Below are positions 29,261 through 38,639 of a DNA stretch of 43,723 bases, in pieces (positions within the stretch are counted from its first letter, which is position 1; each line of letters begins with the position of its first letter). Source of the stretch: Thalassotalea sp. 42_200_T64 (GTDB taxonomy: Bacteria > Pseudomonadota > Gammaproteobacteria > Enterobacterales > Alteromonadaceae); NCBI GenBank assembly GCA_002162925.1, contig MABC01000084.1, positions 1 through 43,723 of the forward strand, written 5' to 3'. The translations under genes and the position numbers were made by a program. Below the pieces are notes generated by a model. The model saw only the letters and a list, made by a program, of their open reading frames with translations. It was not told where the DNA came from and searched no databases.

Positions 29261-30352
29261 TTACTTGCCCATGTATTTCTCAAGTTTTACATTCCAATTA
29301 TCGCTGCGCACAATTCGCAGTAAAATTCGATTTAACGGTTCTCTTAATTGGCTATTCTCTGGCACGGCAAAACCATAATCCTGACGCTCAAAAGTGACCG
29401 GCGATATTTCTATCAGGCCCTGAAACTCTTCCTGAACAAAATAACGCAGTAGCGGCGCGTCGTAGACCATGGCATCAATTTTACCATTGGCCACCGCACT
29501 GATGCCATCGCTAACACTAGGGAACTCGTGAGTCATGTAGCCGTTATTTTTTAAAAATCTTTCGCTGGTTGAACCGGGAACAGTGGCGATCTGCACCTTG
29601 CTTAAGTTGTTGATATTATTGACGTTAGAGCTAATTTTCTGTAATGTTAAGATGCTCGAAAATGCCGCGATAAAACTGGCGACAATGATCAATGCGGTAA
29701 ACATCCAGACAACGCCAAGGGCGCGACCGGTTGTGGTTAATGGGGTTTTGTCGCCATAACCCACCGTGGTCATGGTTGCGGCGGCCCACCAAAAGCCTTC
29801 ACTTACCCGCCGTATGGTATGGCTGTCGTCACTTTTTGCTTCGTGTTTGTGCTCAACCAGCCACATCAGCCAACCGACGGCAAACAGCAGACCAAACAAT
29901 GAAGCGACCACTTGAAAGAATTGCAAAGAGAATAATTGTTGAAAAGTGGAAAGCCATAGATTGGTCTGTTCATCAGATTTTGTCGCAATGGCAAAGCCGG
30001 TGGAGTGAATGGGGTGGGTGAAATCCATCAACGACTCACGCTCTTCGGTAATGGTAATTGCTGCTACTGCGGCATGCAAACTGCCATCATTAACGCCATC
30101 GAGTAAGCCTTGCAGCGAATGCTCTTCAAATTGATAGCTGAGGTTTAAATCCTTTGCCATCGCTTGCCATAACTCGATGCTGATACCCGACCAGCTGCCA
30201 TCGGGGGCTTTAATGGCAAATGGCGGAGCATGCATGGTACCAATGCGAAGTACTGGTTTATCAGGCTGCGAATTTGTCGTGCCTTTTGCCAACACCATTT
30301 TGCTGGCTAGTAGCCAACAGCAACACAGGATGAAAATCAAATTCCTCAGCAT
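29261..30352 (-). CDS. GluR0-like prokaryotic glutamate-receptor potassium channel
   Basis: The 363-residue protein combines a signal peptide (about 1-22), a periplasmic bilobed amino-acid-binding domain split in two, and a potassium-channel pore between the halves. Binding-lobe signs are RIGTMHAPPFA and EERESLMDFT with Arg105, the conserved ligand-carboxylate arginine, and in the second lobe GKIDAMVYDAPLL. The pore has a first membrane helix (about 144-164), a P-loop WWAAATMTTVGYGDKTP with the filter TVGYGD at 196-201, and a second helix (about 212-235). This is the layout of Synechocystis GluR0, a glutamate-gated potassium channel. It starts 14 bp after the glutamate symporter gene, so they share an operon. 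Glutamate as ligand is inference. Confidence 0.88.
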   Translation of the reverse strand: MLRNLIFILCCCWLLASKMVLAKGTTNSQPDKPVLRIGTMHAPPFAIKAPDGSWSGISIELWQAMAKDLNLSYQFEEHSLQGLLDGVNDGSLHAAVAAITITEERESLMDFTHPIHSTGFAIATKSDEQTNLWLSTFQQLFSLQFFQVVASLFGLLFAVGWLMWLVEHKHEAKSDDSHTIRRVSEGFWWAAATMTTVGYGDKTPLTTTGRALGVVWMFTALIIVASFIAAFSSILTLQKISSNVNNINNLSKVQIATVPGSTSERFLKNNGYMTHEFPSVSDGISAVANGKIDAMVYDAPLLRYFVQEEFQGLIEISPVTFERQDYGFAVPENSQLREPLNRILLRIVRSDNWNVKLEKYMGK

Positions 30353-30366
30353 GGCTTGTCTCTTTG

Positions 30367-31578
30367 TTAACTCGCTACAAATGGTAAACTCAAATAAAAC
30401 TGGATGACCAAGGCATTGGTGATATCAATAAAGAATGCGCCCACCAATGGCACCACTAAAAAGGCTTGTGGCGAAGGGCCATGGCGAGCTACCAATGCTT
30501 CCATATTCGCGACTGCGGTTGGGGTTGCACCTAAGCCAAAGCCACAATGACCTCCCGCCATTATCGCCGCATCATAATTTTTACCCATGATGCGGAAAGT
30601 AATAAAGTAAGCAAAAGTCATTAATACCGCCGTTTGCGCGAAAATGATAAACACCATTGGCCCGGCTAAACTTGCCAGCTCCCAAACTTTTAACGACATT
30701 AACGCCATAGCCAAAAATATCGACAACGCCATGGTGCCCCATAAATCGACACAGGCACGGCTGACTGTATAGACTTTAGAAAATTCACAAAAATTGGTGG
30801 CAACCACGCCAAACAATAGTGGGATCAAAAACGACGGTAATACTATGCCCATTTCTTTTAAGCCGACATAACCAAAGTGGCCGACAACCATACACAACAA
30901 AATAATGAACAGGGTTTCCATCATATTTTTTGGCGTAACCAAATCATGATCTTCAGGGTTAAAGGTAACGGTATCATCCAGCTCTTCGTGATATTCGTCA
31001 GCTTTTAAATTATAGCGCTTAATCAAGCGTTTGCTTACCGGCCCTCCAACTAAACCACCGAGCACCAGTCCCATGGTGGCGGCAGCCATGGCCAATTCAA
31101 ATACCCCACCAGGCATATTGTACTCAGCGATAAATAAATCAGCATAAGTGGCACCGTTGCCATGACCACCCGATAAAGTGACAGAACCACCAATAAGGCC
31201 CATTAACGGATTCATATCGGTTGCTAAGGCTAACGAGACACCAACGGCATTTTGTAAAATTAAATACATTGAGGTGACGAGCAGAAACAGTACAACTTTC
31301 GGGCCGCCCTTAAGCAGTAACTTAAAGCTTGCACCAAGACCTACTGTGGTAAAAAATATCGTCATGAACGGCGTTTTAAAGCTCATATCAAACAGCAGGT
31401 TAAGATCAAAAGCAATATGGCCGATAGCGGCTAATATCGAGAACACGATGCCACCGACAACTGGCTCAGGAATATTATTGTTGCGCAAAAATGCGATTTT
31501 AGAATTGCAGTAATAACCAGCAAAAAGGATCACCAGGGCGACTAATAACGTTTCAATAAGACCAATTTCAATATCCAT
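30367..31578 (-). CDS. gltS: Sodium/glutamate symporter GltS
   Basis: GltS imports glutamate with sodium across the inner membrane. The product is about 403 residues from the preferred start (MDIEIGLIETLL, ATG at 31578), supported by AAGGTGA about 10 nt upstream; a farther ATG at 31641 would add 21 hydrophilic residues and seems less likely. Family features are the GGSVTLSGGHGNGATYADLF segment and the repeat-half copy MAGGHCGFGLGATPTAVANM, which are the two pseudosymmetric re-entrant loops. It lies between a fold-III decarboxylase and a glutamate-receptor channel on the same strand. Confidence 0.93.
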   Translation of the reverse strand: MDIEIGLIETLLVALVILFAGYYCNSKIAFLRNNNIPEPVVGGIVFSILAAIGHIAFDLNLLFDMSFKTPFMTIFFTTVGLGASFKLLLKGGPKVVLFLLVTSMYLILQNAVGVSLALATDMNPLMGLIGGSVTLSGGHGNGATYADLFIAEYNMPGGVFELAMAAATMGLVLGGLVGGPVSKRLIKRYNLKADEYHEELDDTVTFNPEDHDLVTPKNMMETLFIILLCMVVGHFGYVGLKEMGIVLPSFLIPLLFGVVATNFCEFSKVYTVSRACVDLWGTMALSIFLAMALMSLKVWELASLAGPMVFIIFAQTAVLMTFAYFITFRIMGKNYDAAIMAGGHCGFGLGATPTAVANMEALVARHGPSPQAFLVVPLVGAFFIDITNALVIQFYLSLPFVAS

Positions 31579-31650
31579 AAGAAAATGTTCACCTTTAATT
31601 GTTTTAATTTTATTCGCCAAGCTAATGGCGTTGGTAGGCACTCGCTGCTC

Positions 31651-31702
31651 ATACCAATCCGTATAAGTATATAGTCAACTCAGTGCTTATGCTGATTGGT
31701 AT
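31651..31702. repeat. 52-bp palindromic repeat with ATACCAATC ends
   Basis: ATACCAATC (31651-31659) and GATTGGTAT (31694-31702) are perfect inverted ends, with TAAG/CTTA as inner pair. It lies in the gap between the fold-III decarboxylase and GltS genes. Repeats with such ends are common and dispersed in Shewanella, Colwellia and Pseudoalteromonas genomes and look like MITE- or REP-type elements. Confidence 0.7.
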
Positions 31703-31731
31703 TAATATAATAAAACGATATTCAACCAGTA

Positions 31732-33009
31732 CTACATTTTATTTAACACATCTTCAATAGTATCTGCGCGGCGGATACATTCAAACTGTAAATTATCATC
31801 ATTACCCGATACTGCATACACTCCAACTCGAGGTAAGCTATTGTAATCAAAATGATTACTAAAATAATAACCACCGGTATCGTGCACCAGAACATAGTCA
31901 TTTGGTGCCAGTTCAGGCAATTGTTGGTTAACACAAATTAAATCGCCAGCGAAACAACATGGTCCGGCGACGTCGGTGGTGACCACTTCAGAGTTTTCTG
32001 GGGTCTTTTCAATGCCATCGGCCGAAAACCCGCTAACCCGTAGCGGCCAGGATTTAGGTAAGAATGCCGTTCGTGTTAAAATTTGCGCACCGGCATGAGT
32101 GGTTGCGATATGTCGGCCACCGGAATTTTTGGTATATTCAACTCGGGTGATTATTACCCCATTTTTTGCTGCTATCGCACGACCAAATTCAGTTTTCACC
32201 TGGTATTTACCGGTAAAAATTAATGGTACTGCCGCCTCCAGTACATCGGCATACTCTTTAAATGTTGGGGTAACTTCTTCTGAACTGAAGTTAACCGGTA
32301 AACCACCACCAATATCTAAACGCTCGATTTGTTGATGGCCAATACTGTCATTTATTTCTTCCGCTAACTCGGTGATGGCCTTAACGCCACGTGCCATCAG
32401 TTCTAGCTCACAACCTTGCGAACCGGTATGAGTGTGCAGGCTTTTTAACCAGGGACGCTGTTTGTATATGTTTATCAGCTCTTGTCTATTATTGCCATCG
32501 GCTAAGGCGTAACCAAATTTAGACGTTGCCGTTGCGGTGCTGGTTGAACTTATTTTGCCGCCACCAATTTGTGGGTTTATGCGAAACCCAATAATAGACT
32601 TTGACTCAGGGTATTCACTCATTAATTTATCGATACGAGCAAGTTCTTGCAAATTGTCAATATTCAGTGAAATGTCATTTTTAATACAAGTGTGCAAATC
32701 ATCAAGAGTTTTAGCCGGTGAATCAAAAATAATCTGCTCGCTGCTGTAACCTGCTTGCAAGGCGATTAATAATTCCCCCGGGCTGGCCACTTCAGCGCCC
32801 ATGCCATATTCTTTTAGCGCCTTTAATACTTGTACTAACGCATTGGCTTTAACGGCAAAGGTATGGAAAAAATTCGATGGGAAGGCTGCATAGGCATCAT
32901 CTACGGTGGTTTTCAAACTATCGAAATCCATAATGCCGACAGCGGTCAGGTTACTGTCGATAACGTTAGCAGCTATGGCTCTTTGAATTATCTTTTGCTT
33001 TCTAATCAT
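31732..33009 (-). CDS. Type III PLP-dependent decarboxylase (Orn/DAP/Arg decarboxylase family)
   Basis: The 425-residue protein has the alanine-racemase-type barrel and C-terminal beta domain of the diaminopimelate/ornithine decarboxylase superfamily. The PLP lysine is Lys54 in HTFAVKANALV; other marks are LHTHTGSQG, DIGGGLPVNF (PLP phosphate), TEFGRAIAAK, the active-site Cys motif AGPCCFAGD and HDTGGYYFSNHF with the C-terminal Tyr. It decarboxylates an amino acid, probably a diamino acid or glutamate-related compound; substrate unknown. It begins the minus-strand run with GltS and the channel, separated from GltS by a palindromic repeat, and diverges from the glutamate dehydrogenase gene. 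Confidence 0.83.
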   Translation of the reverse strand: MIRKQKIIQRAIAANVIDSNLTAVGIMDFDSLKTTVDDAYAAFPSNFFHTFAVKANALVQVLKALKEYGMGAEVASPGELLIALQAGYSSEQIIFDSPAKTLDDLHTCIKNDISLNIDNLQELARIDKLMSEYPESKSIIGFRINPQIGGGKISSTSTATATSKFGYALADGNNRQELINIYKQRPWLKSLHTHTGSQGCELELMARGVKAITELAEEINDSIGHQQIERLDIGGGLPVNFSSEEVTPTFKEYADVLEAAVPLIFTGKYQVKTEFGRAIAAKNGVIITRVEYTKNSGGRHIATTHAGAQILTRTAFLPKSWPLRVSGFSADGIEKTPENSEVVTTDVAGPCCFAGDLICVNQQLPELAPNDYVLVHDTGGYYFSNHFDYNSLPRVGVYAVSGNDDNLQFECIRRADTIEDVLNKM

Positions 33010-33266
33010 TTGGCATCTCTAGTTTTGTTTTTAAAAAATTGATGCCTTTAAGATAAAGGACTGATAACAGTAACGATATTAATAAGTGTTGAGTCATTAA
33101 TAACTTTTGGTTATGGCTGCCGCTTTAATACAACTCTGGGTTATACCTTTACTATCTAAATGAATTTGTCGTAGATATTTGAGCTAGATATCATTTTTAA
33201 AAATACCAAAGCTATCTAAATGGCAATGCTTTAGATGGATTTCAATTTAAAATGAAGGTGATAATA
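33010..33266. promoter_or_regulatory. Divergent promoter region with repeated CTATCTAAATG
   Basis: CTATCTAAATG occurs at 33152-33162 and 33212-33222, 60 bp apart in the same orientation. A third, inverted relative (GCTTTAGATGG, 33228-33238) creates the hairpin ATCTAAA..TTTAGAT with the second. Such phased repeats between two divergent genes suggest a transcription-factor site. A further TATCTAAATG string is near 40580. Confidence 0.5.
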
Positions 33267-36200
33267 ATGTCTACAGGTGTTTCTCAAGATTTAAACCGTT
33301 ATATCAATAACAATTACAAGGAAGCGAATGTCAGTCAATTTATCGAGTTTTCGCAACAACTGCTGGAATCTTCATTAAATGACGAAATTCAACACCTTGC
33401 AATTGAGCGACGTTTTGATTTGGCATCATCACTTTGGCAGAGTGCTAGCAGTCGTCAGGGCCATGCAAATAAAGTAGAACTGCAAACCATAAGACAAGGT
33501 GATGAAAACGTAACTAGCTTGCATATTATCAGTGATGATCAGCCGTTTATCGTTGATTCGATAACAAACTTGTTACTCGCTGAAGGCTATTTAATAAAAT
33601 TTTGTTTACACCCGGTACTGACTGAAAACAACACATCAACAGCTAAAGAGTTTCAACAAAGTGTTGATGTTTCTGTTATTTATTTCCAATTGGGCAGCCA
33701 ATTAAGTGACAAGGTTGCACAAGCGTTAACCGAAAAAATACTTGCCTTGCTGATTGAAATAAAATCGGTAACCGATGATTGGCCAGCAATGCTTAACAAA
33801 GCAAAAGTACTGGGTGAAGGCCAAAACAATGGCTCAAACATTGAACAATTGCATGACTTTATGCAATGGCTTTGCCAGGATAATTTCACTTTTCTTGGTT
33901 ACTACCCGTTTTCACTTGCGCAAGGAGAGCCGAACAATGCTGACCAAGAAAGTTTAGGGGTTTTTAAGCAAACCGTTGATCCATCCGCCTTGAATAAATC
34001 ATCATTGAAGATGAAAAGTAAAGAATTACAGCACTTCATTGACTCAGAACTCACCCTGTTAATTTCTAAATCGACAATACGGGAAAAAATTCATCGCCAT
34101 GATCATTATGATCAAGTCAGTGTTAAGCAGTACTCTGAACAGGGCGAGGTCATTGCCATTCATCGATTTATTGGTTTATTTACTCAGGCAGCGAATAACC
34201 AAAATCCGATAAAAATCCCTTACCTACAAAGTAAATTAGCCGCAGTTTTGCAGCGTATTAATTACAAAGAAGAAAGCCATAACTATAAAAAGTTTCGTCA
34301 TATTTTAAAGGAGCTGCCAAAAAGAGAAATTTTTGAGAGCAATACGGCCGATCTTTTTACTTTAGCGAAAGGTATTTATAACCTTAACTCGCAAAGTAAA
34401 TGCGGCACTTTTATCCGTGAAAATAATTTTAATCAACAAGTCTCGGCGTTGGTATTTGTCTCTAAAGAGGCTTTTTGTACCGATTTACGTGATGAAATAG
34501 AAAGCGAGTTGTGCCAATTTTATGACGGTGAAATTTTATCTCGTTGCTCAATGCTCAATGACAATTATCTGGCGCAATGGCATTTTACTTTGGTAAAAGG
34601 TGAGCCACCTTCGAATCATCCAAACCTTGATTCGCTGATTGCCCGCATTGAAGAAAAAACCCAAAGCTGGATGGAAAGCCTGAGTACATTAATTTGTGAC
34701 CGTTGGGGCGATACTCAAGGCACAACGTTAATACAAAAATACCGCAATAGTTTTTCAAAAAGTTATCGTGAAAAATTCTCGGTGTTATCTGCGCTTAAAG
34801 ATATTGAACATTTTGAAAAACTTAACTCGGACAGTAAATATCAATTTCAAATTTACCGCAACGAGCAAGACCAGAACAACTTGTTGCGGTTAAACATTTA
34901 TTCATTGGGAGCAGGTATCGCCTTGAGCGACTCCATTCCAATATTGGAAAAGCTGGGGTTTCGTCCTCTGGATGAATTTAGTTTTAAAGTACTGGCGGAT
35001 ATTAGCTCTGCCAATGATTTGTATAGCTATACCCTTGAGTGTCCTGCCGGTAAAGATCTCGATTTGAAGCAAGTAAAAGCAAAGCTTGAACAAGCGTTGA
35101 CCGATATCTGGGCGCAGAAAATCGAAAATGACGGTTACAATAAATTATTATTAACCGCCAATATCAATATCAGACAAACGGTTATTATCCGTGCTTATGG
35201 CAAATATTTGCGTCAGCTTGGTTTGGGGTATTCTGAGGAGTATTTTCAACAGGCGTTGATCGCCTACCCAGACATCGTTGCCGATTTAATTGCGCTATTT
35301 GAGCAGCGCTTTTCCATAAATGGCAGCTCCATGGCCAAACGCATGCAAGTGGCGAGTGATATATCGAAAGCCTTGTTTGTTAAGTTAAATCATGTGGCTA
35401 AAATCGATCACGACCGTATTTTGCGTAATTTTATCGACGCCATTTCGGCGACGGTGAGAACCAATTTTTATTAACAATCAAAAACCGGTCAGCAAAAATT
35501 TTATTGTTCATTTAAAATTTTAAGTGGTGAAATTGAAGATGCACCCCAGCCTCGCCCTTACGTTGAAACGTTCGTGTATTCGCCAAGAGTAGAAGGTGTT
35601 CACCTGCGCTATAGCGCGGTTTCCCGTGGTGGGTTGCGTTGGTCTGAGCGACAGGAAGATTTTCGCACTGAGATTTTAGGCTTGGTAAAAGCCCAACAAG
35701 TTAAAAATGTGGTGATAGTGCCGCAAGGCGCGAAAGGTGGCTTTGTACCAAAGCAGCTACCGAGTGATGGCTCTCGTGAGCAAATCACCAATGAAGCGAT
35801 TGAGTGCTATAAAATATTTATATCCGCTTTGCTTGATATCACCGACAACAATACTCAGCAAGGCATAGTAAAACCACAGCAAGTGGTGTGTTTTGATGGT
35901 GATGACAGTTATCTAGTGGTCGCCGCGGATAAAGGTACGGCAACGTTTTCGGACATTGCTAATGAACTTGCCGAGCAATATGGTTTTTGGCTTGGCGATG
36001 CATTTGCCTCAGGGGGTAGCGTTGGCTATGATCATAAAAAAATGGGCATCACCGCAAAGGGGGCCTGGGTGTCTGTACAAAGGCACTTTCGCGAAACGGG
36101 TGTAGATGTTCAGCAGGATGAAATTAGCGCGATTGGTATTGGCGACATGTCTGGCGATGTGTTTGGCAATGGCATGCTGTCATCGAAGACCATTAAACTG

Positions 36201-38015
36201 GTGGCGGCGTTTGATCATCGCGACATTTTTATCGATCCCGAGCCCGATCCTGCAATAAGTTATCAAGAGCGGCAACGGTTGTATGACTTACCGCGTTCAT
36301 CGTGGGTAGATTATAACTGCGAGTTGATGTCGGCCGGTGGTGGTGTATTTAGTCGTAGTCTTAAAACCATACCGCTATCAGCACAAATTAAGCAGTTGTT
36401 GAATATTAGCGACAACGTGGCAACGTTATCGCCCAATCAACTGATAGAATATATTCTTAAGGCGAAAGTCGATTTACTCTGGTTTGGCGGTATTGGTACC
36501 TACGTAAAAGCGGCGGCGGAAAATAATAATGACGTTGGCGATAAAGGCAACGATGCACTGCGAGTTAATTCGGCACAGTTACAATGTAAAGTGATAGGCG
36601 AGGGCGGTAACTTAGGGTGTACGCAATTGGCACGAATTGAATTTGCCAAAGCCGGTGGTAGAGTGAATACCGATGCGGTGGATAATTCTGCTGGGGTAAA
36701 TTGTTCTGATAATGAAGTGAACATCAAAATATTGCTTAATCGCTTGCTCAGTGAAGGAAAAATGAGCCAGGTTGAGCGTGATTCATTATTGGCAGAGATG
36801 ACCGAAGACGTTAGCAAGATGGTGTTACTGAACAACTATTATCAAGTGCAAGCGCTGAGTTTGGATGAAGCCAATTCCCATAGCCATTTTGACAGTTTCA
36901 CCCGCTTAACCCATTACCTTGTCGATAATGTGCAACTAAATCGTGAACTCGAATACCTGCCCGATGAAGATGAATTACAAGGGCGTAGCCTGATCAAAAA
37001 GGGGCTTACTCGACCTGAACTCGCGGTATTAATGGCGTATTCAAAAATGGATGTGAATAATGACTTACTGGAACAACAAAGCTTGCTTGATGACGCTTAC
37101 TTTGAAAAGTACTTATTGGCGGCGTTTCCATCATTACTGCAGCAGAAATACTCAGGGTTTATTGTTGAACATCCATTAGCGAAGCAAATTATCGCGACCG
37201 CGGTTGCCAATGAAATTTTCAATCGCGGTGGCATTCATGCGGTGCGCGAGCAAACGGGCGCAACCACCGCCGAGATAGTAAAAGCGTTTATCGTCACTAA
37301 AGAAGTGTTTCATCTGGATAGCATTTGGCAGGAAATTGAATCTTTAGAAGGCATGGTTTCGGCTGAAATTCAAATTAAGATGATGGTTGAAGTGCAACGT
37401 TTTTATCGCTTAATGGCGATTTGGTTCATCAACAATGATGATGCTGATCTGAGTATCGATACCATAGTTGAAAAATATGCCCCCGGTATTGGCATGTTGC
37501 AGCAACTGAGCGATGACGAAATCACTTTGCCGTTTACCCCGGTGGCTAAATCTCTATATCAATTGCAAGCGGGAGAGCACAGTCGTGGCATTGTTGATAA
37601 AATTCATCAATTGAAAGTCACCAGCGTGGTATTTTGTGACATAGTTAAAACTGCGGAAGAATTAAATCAATCGGTTGAACTGGTATTACAGAGTTATCAA
37701 AAAGTCAGTAAAACCATTGGCATTTCCTGGTTGATTGAACAAACCGAACAGGTGGAAACGTCGGATCATTGGTCGCGGTTATCACTATTTTCGTTGTTAC
37801 TCGATTTGCTCGAGTTAAGAGAAAAATTAGTGTTGAAAATCAACCATAGCTATAGTCAATTAGCCCCTGATGCCGCCATTGATAAATGGGCAGAGTCAAA
37901 ACGTTCTGACTTGAATCGGGTTGAGCGGGTCATTAGTGATCTTAAAACGACAGGCGCGCTTACTATCGATAAGTTGTATTTTGCCAATAGGCAGATGCGC
38001 ACCTTACTGAGTTAA
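33267..38015 (+). pseudogene. Large NAD-dependent glutamate dehydrogenase (GDH-180 type) interrupted by one in-frame TAA
   Basis: The frame is continuous for about 1,580 codons, the usual length of this enzyme, except for one TAA at 35472-35474 (codon 736) between RTNFY and QSKTGQQKFYCSF; no base shift is needed. The N-terminal half has ACT-like regulatory repeats; the second half holds the catalytic core (VYSPRVEGVHLRYSAVSRGG, GGFVPKQ, DAFASGGSVGYDHKKMGI, GIGDMSGDVFGNG). It oxidises glutamate to 2-oxoglutarate and ammonia. The preferred start is ATG 33267 (MSTGVSQ), because GAAGGTGA at 33254-33261 is the ribosome-binding site; an earlier in-frame ATG (33252) overlaps that site. A CAA-to-TAA change explains the stop. 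Error or translational readthrough are alternatives. Confidence 0.85.
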
Positions 38016-38026
38016 TAGTTGAGTTA

Positions 38027-38070
38027 ACCTGAAAAAGGGATAAGCAGCACTGCTTATCCCTTTTTCAGGT
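38027..38070. terminator. Bidirectional terminator between glutamate dehydrogenase and LysR remnant
   Basis: A perfect 21-bp inverted repeat (38027-38047 and 38050-38070) with a 2-nt centre has A-rich and T-rich tracts inside its arms. It lies 12 bp after the dehydrogenase stop and its last base is the end of the LysR stop codon, so it can terminate both converging messages. Confidence 0.8.
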
Positions 38071-38635
38071 CAGAATACATCGGTTAAATAAGGAATGAAT
38101 TCCTGCACAACTTTTGGCAAGCCTTTGTTTTCCAGATGCAATCCTTTGATAGTAATATTCAACGGCGGATCAAAAGAAGCAATGCAGATATTCTCAGTTA
38201 AATTACTTTCTGCGGTAAATCTATCAACGATACAAATCCCTAAGCCTTGGGCTACTAGGCGGGCGGCAATAAAATAAGTTTGCACCTTAATCGAAGAACG
38301 TGGCGCAATTTTTTCTTCGATTAGCCGCTTCCAGGCAATGTCTCCCAATGGACCGCTGCTGGTGATATCAATAAATTCAAACTCTGCAACATCGCTCAGT
38401 TTTAGGCTATCCGGTCAATGGGGGAATAATTTTTTCGGGTACACTAAGACTAATTCCGAGGTGGTAAAATCTATGGTTTTTACCCCTGGCATTTCTTCGG
38501 GGGAGAATAACACCGCTAAATCACACTTGTGTTCCATCAATGCTTGCTGCACCGAATCATTATGAATGGTGGTGATATTGAATTCGACATTGGGAAATTT
38601 TTTGTGGAAATTGGCCGGTGGCGTTTGTGCCGATA
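38070..38635 (-). pseudogene. LysR-family regulator, 3' remnant
   Basis: Only the effector-binding domain is left: reading from about 38635, LSAQTPPANFHKKFPNVEF, then NDSVQQALMEHKCDLAVLF, LVLVYPKKLFPH, an in-frame TGA at 38415-38417, PDSLKLSDVAEFEFIDITSSG, VAQGLGICIVDRF, and the end at LTDVF. The helix-turn-helix half is missing. The 5' edge meets a TonB-dependent receptor fragment on the opposite strand. In intact loci the LysR gene would be the divergent regulator of that receptor. The junction position is approximate because both fragments read plausibly over about 30 bp. Confidence 0.8.
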
Positions 38636-38639
38636 GCGG

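Noticed and set aside
33252-33254. Upstream ATG of the glutamate dehydrogenase
   Set aside because: It overlaps the GAAGGTGA ribosome-binding site of the ATG at 33267, which fits the family start better.
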